NCBI RefSeq assembly: GCF_900496995.4
Contig: NC_044029.1
Coordinates: 14,198,001 to 14,262,000 of the forward strand
Reading direction: 5' to 3'
DNA length: 64,000 nucleotides
Origin: Aquila chrysaetos chrysaetos
Lineage: Eukaryota > Chordata > Aves > Accipitriformes > Accipitridae
Shown here piece after piece: positions 17,459-25,590 of this stretch. The position numbers and the translations under genes are program-made. Position 1 is the first letter of the stretch, and the number at the start of each line of letters is the position of its first letter. The notes beneath the pieces were generated by a model. It did no database searches. It saw only the letters and a list, made by a program, of their open reading frames with translations, and was not told the DNA's origin.

Positions 17459-18380
17459 TTGGCCTACCATTATGCTAAAGATTTAGATGTTTCAAAATAT
17501 TGGGTGTGTTCCTGTACCACTTGTCACTCTAGTGAAGGTGTCACCATGCTTCCTATAGCATGTAATTTGTCACTAAAAAGACGAGTCTGGAATCCCCAGA
17601 GGGCAGAAATTCCTTCTCCAAGGTCATCCCCACTGACAACAAATGGGAACTGATCCAAGTTTATCCAATACAGATGTGCATGAAGCTCCAACTCCTACCC
17701 ACCACCTGGGATTAGTTGCCCCTGGGAACACTTGTTACTTGAAAGGAAATGCAATATGCTACATGGAACAGAGTAATTGCACCAAAACTCTTAATTGTCA
17801 GAATGATACTAGATGTTTATTTGATAACTAACTCACAAAAGTGTGAGCTCACATCATCTTCTATACATACCTCCTTGGGACCCTATTTAATTTGTGGTAC
17901 ATTAGCATACCTGTGGCACCCACAGGACTGTTTTGGATCATGTTATACTGGGTATATGAGACCAGCTGTTCAGTATTTGTCATCTGTCCCCTCTGAATAT
18001 TCTCAGAAAAGGCAAGCTATCTCAGAGCCTGAAAAACTGGGGACTGTTATGCTTCCCATTTACGAGGTGGCACGAACCACTAAAAAAATTATTAGCTATT
18101 ATTTAAAGCAAATTGGTAATAACTCTGCAGATTCTTCTTACCAAATAACGACTGAAATGACCACTATCTGTACAGTCACCCTTCAAAACAGGTTAACACT
18201 TGACTTTATGCTGGCTCATAAGGGTAAAATATCCACCTTAATTGGAAAATAATGTTTTATCTCTATCCCAGACCATTCTGAAATCATTCCTGATTTGAGT
18301 CAACACATTAAAAAAGAGGCGGCCAAAGCAAAACAACCCAGTAACTGGAACCCTTTCTTAAATATGTTTATCACAGAGGT
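17459..18380 (+). pseudogene. ERV1 envelope remnant
   Basis: Broken frames carry features of a gammaretrovirus-type envelope. There are several N-glycosylation-like sites and Cys-rich pieces (17643-17831), then a block with GTLAYLWHP (17880-18000). A transmembrane-subunit segment, LQNRLTLDFMLAHKG, follows at about 18180-18225 and corresponds to the conserved heptad and immunosuppressive-like region. A stop at about 18250 and further frame changes interrupt it. The tail (HIKKEAAKAKQPSNWNPF) lies at 18301-18354. The furin site and fusion peptide were not identified. Confidence 0.7.
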
Positions 18381-18548
18381 GCTACCAACATCGCTCAGCT
18401 TTGGCCAGTGGTGGGTCCGTCTCGGAGCCGGCTGGCACTGGCGCTGTGGGACGTGGGGACAGCTTCTGGTATCTTCTCGCAGGAGCCACCCCTGCAGCCC
18501 CCTTCCCGCGACCAAAACCTTGCCACGTAAACGCAACACCACACAACA
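18381..18548. mobile_element. GC-rich repeat fragment joined to the envelope remnant
   Basis: The composition changes abruptly here to GC-rich sequence, between AT-rich provirus DNA on both sides. The text resembles a repeat often seen with avian LTR elements (CAGCTTCTGGTA, CCACCCCTGCAGCCCCC, AAAACCTTGCCACG), as far as I recall. The class is uncertain and it could be a separate insertion into the envelope tail. Confidence 0.4.
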
Positions 18549-18785
18549 CCAGTGAAACTGGTTTACCTTAAAAGCATTTTGTCAAAATATGCAAGAAGTA
18601 GGGTAATACATTCTGCAGTATTTGCACTTGAGAAATTACTATTTAAGTATTATGTTGAATTCATGTAAAGTGAGATGGCAAGTCATTTATTTCCTAGCTA
18701 ACAAAATGAAGTCTCAGTCATCCAGAAAGACTTACAAATCTGAAGGGCAGGTTAAGATGAAGACAACTTAACTGTCTTTCCTGGT

Positions 18786-18960
18786 CAAAAAGGAGGAGTT
18801 ATTGCTGTTACACCCTGTGTCTCCAACAGCTCAAATATTCACTTGTGACGAGTACAAATAAACAAGCACCCTCTTGTAATCCTTCATTCTCCCCATCCAA
18901 AAACATGTTTAATAAAGGCTCCTTTTATTGTTGCAACAACTAACTTGTGACTTGTGTCCA
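18786..18960 (+). mobile_element. Possible polypurine tract and short 3' LTR of the ERV1 remnant
   Basis: A purine run (AAAAAGGAGGA, 18787-18797) is followed at 18806 by TG and at 18959-18960 by CA. AATAAA lies at 18911-18916 within this 155-bp interval. This order (envelope, polypurine tract, LTR with poly-A signal) is what a provirus end would show. The segment is short for an LTR and has no visible partner copy, so it may be internally deleted. Confidence 0.4.
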
Positions 18961-20408
18961 AGACCAATTTTGTTATCCTCTGCTCTGAGTATATGCTATA
19001 GGAAATACTACTTTAAAAATGTTTATATTGAGGAATTTTAAGAACTGAGAAAAACTGCAGGACATGATAGGATATTGCTTCTGTATGTTTCTAAAGTGCT
19101 TTTAACAAAAAGAAAGGTATTGTACCTTGATCTAGGTGAAAATACTATAGTACATTTTTACCCACCTCATCAGAAAAAAAGAAGTCTTGTGAAATTAATG
19201 TGAGGTTTATTTTTTCATTTCTTTCTCCTTCCAAAATTCTGTGTGCAACCCAACACGTGGCAATATTTACCTGTCACATAGAAAAGGTACAAATTGTTTA
19301 TATTATTTTAAATCATGCTAATTTGAGCCCTTAGTTTCAGATTTTCTGTTTTAAGGAATATTTGAAGTATTTAAAAAGCATTTAGGAAAACCATGAAAAT
19401 ACCAAAATAATGGAAAGTGTTGCACTTAATCATCTATATATGTACTTACATACCTATCAAAGTCTAAAAAATGACAACAGACATCTGAACTGTTAAATAT
19501 CTCTAACATAAAATCGGCTGTAGCATCCACATACTATAAATAATGACTCTCTTAATCTTTTATCTGAAGAGGAATTAAACGCCAAGATATTTTTGATTAG
19601 CAAGAATATATGCATACGGAAAAATGGGAAATGAAAGGAAAACACTACAAGATCTTTCTAGTCCTTTATTTTGATCAACCATGTACACAAGTTGAAGAAT
19701 TAAGGAACAGCAATCATCCCATCAAAGGGCAAAAAAAACATTACGCACTCCCCACAGTCTTTGGGGTTAACCTTGGGCTAGATGTACAAGTACAAGCTTC
19801 AACTACAATACAAACTCAACAGAAAAGCCTACAGTCTTTGCCTTAAAGAGGGCACAAGTTCTATGGTTCAGTTTCTGACCTTGCTCGCTTACTTCTCCTC
19901 AACGTGCCATTAATTCTATGAGTCCTTACAGAAAGGCTTGTGTAGAGTCTCAAGTACCACGGCAGGATCCTCAGCTGTAAATCTTTGGGGAAAAAGGAAG
20001 TTTCCCTAGAGGAAACTGCCATTCTTTTTAGCACCTTCTAACAGGAGGAAGTTAACTGCTCCTTGTGTAAGGGTATTCCATCTGAAGTTATCTGCAGTGA
20101 TCATTTTATGTTCCTAAAAATAAGGCCTCTTCCAAAAGAAAAAGCTTGTATGCACTTTGGGAAAGACAGAACTGACAAAACCAGCTCTTCCATCAGACGC
20201 TATTATTACCTGAGGTGAAAGCCTAAAATCACATTTTCACATCTCCCAGATTTTAAAGAAGTCTTCATTAGTAACTGATAGGTACTGAATAATTAAACAG
20301 TCATAAAAAGGAGATTTTTCTCATCACTGAGTATCTGAGAGCATATCAATGTGACTGATTAATATTTTAGCATTAACTCACCATAGATACCAAACTAAAG
20401 ATTACAGA
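18961..20408. other. Intergenic, no gene seen
   Basis: AT-rich DNA between the provirus remnant and the THAP2 relic. Only short chance reading frames; no recognised repeat. It probably includes the old THAP2 3' flank and untranslated region. Confidence 0.45.
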
Positions 20409-20588
20409 CTACTTTTTGATTTGAAAAGCTTTTATAAATAGTCTTCTGCAAAATACCTCATTTTCATCTCCTATCTCATATAAATATCTCATATTTATGT
20501 CTTGCATTTTTAACTCACCCAAGGGAAGATTCCTTAAGGCTTTTAATGTAATTTGCTCAGATGTATCTCTTGGTAAAATATTATTTGA
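20409..20588 (-). pseudogene. THAP2: THAP2 exon 3 remnant: C-terminal tail
   Basis: The minus strand reads NNILPRDTSEQ, then KALRNLPLGELK, to a TAG at 20411-20409. The human tail is NSVLPKGTSEH...TALSSLPLEDFK, so spacing and most key residues agree for about 29 positions. Beyond that the C-terminus has diverged. The frame runs backward into LTR-derived sequence at about 20588. The coiled-coil part of exon 3 (human KRIIKLEKEIASLRRK) was not found between the LTR and exon 2. Confidence 0.65.
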
Positions 20589-20818
20589 TTGGTGTGGAAG
20601 ATCCCTTTGGCCGGTTTGGGTCAGCTGTCCGGGCTGTGTCCCCTCCCCACTCACGGGGGCACAGGCAGAGTGGAAAAAGGACTGAGCCTCGAGGCTGTGC
20701 CGGCAGGGATCAGCCGCAGCCGAAACACTGGTCCGTTATCTACGCTCTTAGCCACAGACCTGAAAAACAGCACCATACAGGCTGTGATGAAGAAACTCCA
20801 TCCCAGCCAGACCAAATA
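20586..20818 (-). mobile_element. 5' fragment of an ERVL-type LTR, minus orientation
   Basis: The reverse complement parallels the first ~230 bp of the LTR at 16525. It opens near TCTGGCTGGGATGGAG and later shows GGGGACACAGCC, GCTGACCCAAAC and GGCCAAAGGGAT. It stops before the CRE/TATA part. It abuts the surviving tail of THAP2 exon 3, so this insertion, or a deletion at its edge, removed the rest of that exon. Confidence 0.75.
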
Positions 20819-22988
20819 AACCAATACAAGTTTCAATTTAATGTAAAGTGAATTAAGCTTAAACTTGGCTAGGTTAAGTTTTGTGTTGGTATCGGACTAT
20901 CGTAACTGACACTTAGAAAACAGGAACGGAACAAAAATAACCATGCAATTAGCCTCAGCCAAACATTATAGTACCAAAAGATACTGAACGCCTTTTATGT
21001 TCTGAAATGTGGCCCAGTCCTTAAAGCTCAGATTGTGCTTCCGAAAAACAAGATTCCACTTTACTTGTAATAATTTAATTTAATTTATGTGGTAAATATG
21101 TTACTAATTTTCTGCCTCAAACTTTGAAAATTTTATTTTTCTCATGTTTTGTGGATGAGAAATTAGGTCACCTAAAGCAAAAACGTCTTTGAGACCACTA
21201 ACTCCAGTATTGTTTTTCAGCTCTGGATAAAGAGCTTGAGACACCTATTATGAGCAAATAAGACTATGGTAATTTTTTATGTCAGGGATATTTAAAACCT
21301 TCACAGAAATAATACTGCTAGGATTAGGATAGCTGCACTAACGGTTATAGTTCACATTTGTAAAATACATAAATGAGTCTTAGTTGCATTAAAGCTGTGT
21401 AACCACCCTGTGACCTTTGGTATTTATGTTTAAATACAAACTTGTTGCCAACTGCACAAGCTGAGTAACAGGAAGAGATCTTGAAGATATCTTTTAATTC
21501 CATCTTAGCTGCTTATGTACACAAATTTCAGTAATTCAAATACATCTTCACAAACATGCTATTTCTCCAGTGCTTTTTTGCCCATGTCTAGAGGTGCAGG
21601 TAATATTCAGGGAACATGATAAAGAATAAATCAAATTCTGCACTCCAGTATTAAGATGTGTGCTTTCCTATAATTTAAATTATTCCATTTCTACTTCACT
21701 GAAAACATATTCAGTATTTAACACACAAATTTGTTCTCCAGCAGCAATATCATCTATTTCAAAGGCATGAAGTCAAATGCAGCTAAGATAAAATTTCTTT
21801 ATTTTTTGTCTTAAATTTACCCATTGCAGTGAAACCTCACAAAAAAATTCTTCATCTACTACCTGTGCCATAAGCAAGGAAGTTTCTTAATGTTTTCTCT
21901 TTGAATGGCAGCTCCCTCGCACTTTTCAAATGTTTATGGCCTCTTGTTCAAATGTGTAGACACCAAAACCATCAGATCAACACATTCTTTTTACACATGC
22001 CATTTTATTCCCTTTACAGAACAGAATTTAACACTAGCAATTTCCCTGTTTATTAACAGTGATGAATACAGTTAATGAATCTGCTTCTTCCTGAAAATTT
22101 AGACATAAAATTACTTGCCTGATAACCGTAGATGAGAGAAAAAAGCAGGCAGTATCAGATAACTGAAATAAAAGAAGGGAACATGATACCGTAGGATACA
22201 CAAAACCACTGGAAGATTCTCAGGATTTTCTTTTTCAGATGGTTAAGTATCTCAGCTAGAAATTTATAATACAGCTCGTACAGCATTGTTGAATAAATTC
22301 AGCACACTTGTTGGATGAACTGTAGGCAAACATACAGTAACAATCAGTAGAGTGGGAATATGCACATCAGATTAATTTCCCATAGAGTTGCTGCTTTTTT
22401 GCCAATACCTTATATTTCTATAAACATTTTCCTTCCCACTAATAATACTGATTTCTAATTTCCTACTGGTGTATGAAAACACTTAGAAATAAAGGTAACT
22501 GTACAAAGGAAACTGGAACCAGATATATGCAAAGCTCTGGGATGCCCAAGTAAGCAAACATCTGCTGGGAGGGAAATTTCTGCAGCTGAGATGCAGTGAT
22601 ATTGAAACTTCTCTGTAACTACAGTGGATCAGATTTCAGACACAGACATAGGCACCTAGCACCTGTTTAAGAAAACTGCCTGACCTCCAGCTGCTACTTC
22701 AGAAAGTTTTCAGTAGGTCCTGTGTCATACTTGTGGATGTTTTTAGTAATGTGGGATATGTAAAATAGTATAAGCCACCAATGAAGCATGATTTCTAGAA
22801 ATAACATCTATTTGAATAGAAGAACTGACACAAACAACACACTACTGTAGTATGATGGATACCTGTAAAAAAAAAAAAAAGGCAAACTTTTAACTTGCTT
22901 CATTCTTCCTTGTAAATATCTTAATAAAATCCACAGTTTTAAATAGAAGAAATTAGAGAAATTTAGGACAATAGACACATTCCATTAC
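20819..22988 (-). other. Former THAP2 intron 2 / lost exon 3 interval
   Basis: AT-rich DNA between the LTR fragment and the exon 2 relic. It includes a poly-T tract on the minus strand (complement of 22867-22880) followed by an acceptor-like ACAG. The sequence after it has only a weak, unconvincing likeness to the start of THAP2 exon 3. Nothing else recognised. Confidence 0.4.
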
Positions 22989-23181
22989 TTTGAGTTTTGT
23001 ATGAAGTCAAGTCATTGGAACGGTATCTATTCTAAGTCATGGAGTTTGTCCACTTAGGCCAAAACAAGAGGATGCAAAGTGTTTTGAGCAAAGAAAGTAA
23101 GTCTTTTTGGCACAACAATTTGGACTTCACAAAGCACATGCATTATCCACTCTCCCTATTCTTGTGGGATCTAAAGAAAAT
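22989..23181 (-). pseudogene. THAP2: THAP2 exon 2 remnant (THAP domain, disrupted)
   Basis: After an intact-looking acceptor (TCTCTCTAG) the exon opens with a codon for R and then FSLDP (human FPLDP). A one-base shift leads to GEW (human KEW) and then VPKRLTF. One base is then missing before LCSKHFASSCFGLSGQT, which matches human LCSKHFEASCFDLTGQT almost residue for residue and includes the C-x2-H zinc ligands. A TGA follows at 23037-23039, two codons after that block (T-P-stop; human T-R-R). The AVPTIF motif appears as TVPMT and runs into a second TGA at 23007-23009. A GTAATG donor follows the exon at 22988. The exon is unmistakable yet cannot be translated. Confidence 0.88.
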
Positions 23182-23537
23182 CTAGAGAGAAAGGCAAAGA
23201 AGAAAAATAAATAGTAACATGATACTGAATTTTATTTTTTATATTTGTGCTTTTGTAGCACATTATTCACTGAAAAAACCAAACCCCTTCATAATTCACC
23301 CTCAGGAAGAGCACAAAAAGGCAGCAGTCTATCTCCAAGTTTGGGAACTATGGGAGGTCTGCAAAGACATTTAGCATGCATGATCATGGTAAAGAAGCTC
23401 TCGGGGACTGTGCTAGAAGTTTTAAAAGTCAAGTTTTGTGAGTTTTCCAGGAGATGCCAATTTGACTTAGAAAGGCTGAAAGGCTTTATTTAAAATAGGG
23501 TTTCTCCTTCTGCCCAAGAAAGCCATCACTGCTCACC

Positions 23538-23965
23538 TGACAGCACCCTGGTAGTGTTGTCCCACGAGTTTACCCGGCTCATGCCTAAACGGGCAAGCAC
23601 TTTATACAGTTCGGTTATACATATTCCATTTCCAAAGTTCTTCCCCAAAACTATTACTGGGAGTCGCTTATCTAGTACAGTTTCTATCGGGTTAAAGTTT
23701 CCCCGCTTCAAATTAAAGGTAGTGTTCTTTTATTCCACAGCGCATGCTCAAAGAGGGGAGGGGGTGTTTAAGTGTTTTGGTCTTCAATTGAGTCGGTGGT
23801 CCTGATCTCTGCCTGCCGCCTTTACCTTTCCTCCAGTTATCAAAGATTTTGGCTGACTTCATGCCTATTCGCAATTTTTCAACTTCTCGGCGCCTCCTGG
23901 GGGAGGATGTTCCCTTCTCGTAAGTCTTTGAGTTCTCCTTCAGGGGCCCAGCCGTTAGCAAGGCA
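23538..23965 (-). mobile_element. Putative gammaretroviral-type LTR in former THAP2 intron 1
   Basis: On the minus strand this 428-bp segment starts TGCCTTGC and ends GCTGTCA. It has AATAAA (complement of 23729-23734) shortly after GAGCATGCGC, and its composition is richer in GC and CpG than its flanks. The 4-bp flanks are GGTA and GGTG, a possible target duplication with one transition; 4 bp is usual for gammaretrovirus-like elements. It is a candidate solo LTR, and the borders are inferred. Confidence 0.5.
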
Positions 23966-24449
23966 TACCTTGTATATACAAAGGATATCTTATTTCACAA
24001 GATCTTTGTGGTCTTCTTAAGTAAATCACTCCTTAAGTATATCACTTCTCAAGTACATCTTTTCTTAGGTACATCAGTAGAATGCCAAGCACCTGAAACA
24101 GATGAGGTACCACCAGAACACTCAGAGAAGTGAAATTAAAACAAATGATTTAAGGAGTTTATGCAACTGCTTTACCCTCTCCGATGCTCACTTTCCATTG
24201 CTGTCACAGAGGCCATTAGGGCCCATCTGAACTTCAAGGCAATTACAGGTCAGGCGAGCTTCCCTGAAAGCTCCTTCTTAAAAATTCTAACAGCAGTTGA
24301 GCTACTGGGAGGGAGCTGGCGGGTTACTGATGCCTACCAGTGTGCCGGGCACTGCCAGAACGCCCGCTGCTTTTCCTTCTTTAGAAGCCTGTGCACCGTT
24401 TGGGGGGCCGCAGTACACGGGCCCCGCTGACAGAGAAAGGGTCTGCGGC
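23966..24449. other. Former THAP2 intron 1, promoter-proximal part
   Basis: AT-rich DNA with tandem-like AAGTA/ATCACT motifs (24015-24070), passing into the CpG island at about 24.3 kb. No coding sequence seen. Confidence 0.4.
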
Positions 24450-24524
24450 TCGGGGGAACGAGCACCCGGGAGGACCCGCGCCGTGGTTGGCGCTGCCCCG
24501 GACAGTGCTACAGGAAGTTGCCAT
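24450..24524 (-). pseudogene. THAP2: THAP2 exon 1 remnant
   Basis: From the ATG at 24524-24522 the frame begins MATSCSTVRGSA and reaches GCSFPR. This parallels the human start MPTNCAAAGCA...ISFHR with near-equal length (one extra codon). The first zinc Cys is kept. The second is replaced by Ser in the GSA triplet (human GCA). The position where the exon should end in AG|GT reads CG|AG, so the splice donor looks lost. There is no stop inside. Similarity is weak by itself; strand, position in the shared promoter and exon length carry much of the weight. Confidence 0.55.
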
Positions 24525-24619
24525 TGACGGTCTTGTAGCGGAGACGGACAGCAGAGCAGCGCAGCGCAGCCGGCCGCCGCCACCACCCTCCTCCTCCACA
24601 CAGCTCGCCTCCCTTCAAC

Positions 24620-24664
24620 AAGATGGCGGCCCTCCCCACTCGCCTCCTTTACCAACATGGCGGC
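24620..24664 (+). promoter_or_regulatory. Two YY1-type sites
   Basis: AAGATGGCGGC (24620-24630) and AACATGGCGGC (24654-24664) both match the YY1 core ATGGCGGC, point the same way and lie 34 bp apart, about 300-340 bp before the ZFC3H1 start codon. Such sites often mark the transcription start area of TATA-less genes. Confidence 0.7.
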
Positions 24665-24796
24665 TCGAACCCCCATTGGCTCCCTCCCCTAGCCACCGCC
24701 CCGCTATAGGCTGAGCCGCCGGCTTGCCCCCACCCCCCTCCCTGACGCGGCTCGCCCCGAGTTGGGAACTACACTACCTAGGATACCCCGCGCTGA

Positions 24797-24806
24797 TCTC
24801 GCGAGA
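24797..24806. promoter_or_regulatory. TCTCGCGAGA palindrome
   Basis: A perfect 10-bp palindrome of the TCTCGCGAGA promoter class, typical of ubiquitously expressed, often bidirectional CpG-island promoters. It lies about 157 bp upstream of the ZFC3H1 ATG. Confidence 0.75.
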
Positions 24807-24962
24807 GTTCCCGGCGGGGCGGGGCAGAGGAGGGCGGGCTGGCGGCGGGGAAGGGGCGAGGCGCGGCGCCGGGCCGCCCTGCGCAGGAAACGAAACCGCC
24901 CGAGCGGCTGAGGGGCAGGGCCGCGCTCTGCCTTGGCCGGAGACCGTTCGGTCCTGGGCCCC

Positions 24963-25590
24963 ATGGCGGCCGCGGAGGCGGCTGCCGCTGCTGCGCCTGC
25001 GGAGGCGGCGGCGGCGGCGGTGCTGGATCCTAGCGGGCTTTCCCCGAAGGAGGAAGGGGAGCTGGAAGACGGCGAAATCAGCGACGATGACAACAACGGC
25101 TTCGGGCCCTGTGGCGGCGGCGGCGGCGAGCCCGGCGGCGGCCTCGTCAGCAGCAGGCCCTACTCGAGGCGCAGGCCGCCTCCCGGCCTCCGCGGGGGCA
25201 TCTCCCTCTCCTCCTCCTCTTCCTCCTCCTCCGGCCGGCCCTTCCCCCGCTCGCGGCACCAGCCCCCGCCGGAGATGGGGCACCTGCACGGCCACGGCGG
25301 CTATCGGCCCAAGGACTCGTTCCGCTCCCACCCGCCGCCCATGCCGGCGCCGCGGATGCCGTCGGGTTCGCATTCCGAGACGGGCCCCCGGCTCTCATTT
25401 TGGGAACGCAGTCACAGTGCCTTGGATCGATTCCGCTTCCGAGGCAGGCCCTACAGGGGCGGAGGGCGCTGGGGTAGGAGCCGAGGCAGCGGCGATCGGG
25501 GAGGCAACCCTCCGGGGAGGCCGCCCGGAGGGGGAGGCGGTGCCGGATTCGGTAGCAGCCAGGGCTGGAGGGAGCCCTCGCCTCGAAAAT
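24963..25590 (+). CDS. ZFC3H1: ZFC3H1 exon 1 (residues 1-210)
   Basis: The ATG sits in a good Kozak context (CCCATGG). The N-terminus has an Ala-rich stretch not in the human protein as I recall it. Then comes SPKEEGELEDGEISDDD with the EDGEI motif (residues 35-39), an ARS2-recruitment-type motif. It is followed by Gly-, Ser- and Arg/Gly-rich low complexity and the conserved FWERSHSALDRFRFRGRPYR. The donor GTATCCTTGA is of the U12 type; phase 1. Confidence 0.93.

Larger units (their letters stand above)
15125..18960 (+). mobile_element. Decayed gammaretrovirus-like (ERV1) provirus fragment
   Basis: This is an old provirus remnant in plus orientation. In order it contains the end of the reverse transcriptase connection with an RNase H start (about 15125-15580), an integrase zinc motif and core (about 16030-16500), the pol end (about 17117-17260), and envelope surface and transmembrane pieces (about 17459-18380). 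A polypurine tract and a possible short 3' LTR follow. Many stops and frame changes break every gene. Gag, protease, most of reverse transcriptase and the 5' LTR are missing. An ERVL-type LTR is inserted in pol at 16525-17112. It cannot encode functional proteins as it stands. Confidence 0.8.
20409..24524 (-). pseudogene. THAP2: THAP2 unitary pseudogene (exon remnants)
   Basis: THAP2 encodes a C2CH zinc-finger (THAP domain) DNA-binding protein. In human it lies head-to-head with ZFC3H1 and next to TMEM19, which is exactly where and on which strand these remnants lie. Three pieces are visible: exon 1 (24450-24524), exon 2 (22989-23181) and the C-terminal tail of exon 3 (20409-20588). Lesions include a lost zinc-ligand Cys and donor in exon 1, at least two stops and several frameshifts in exon 2, and loss of the exon 3 middle at an LTR fragment. 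Intron 1 also contains another LTR. Comparison is to the human protein from memory. A transcribed non-coding relic is possible; a working THAP protein is not. Confidence 0.8.

Noticed and set aside
20561..20851. Plus-strand open frames over the LTR fragment
   Set aside because: They fall in the ERVL-type LTR piece in antisense; no gene.
22780..22866. Acceptor-like T-tract and following minus-strand frame as the start of THAP2 exon 3
   Set aside because: The translated text (SSSIQIDVISRNHA) is only loosely like human SNISSQQVLLEHSYA and has a stop right after the acceptor. Too weak to annotate.
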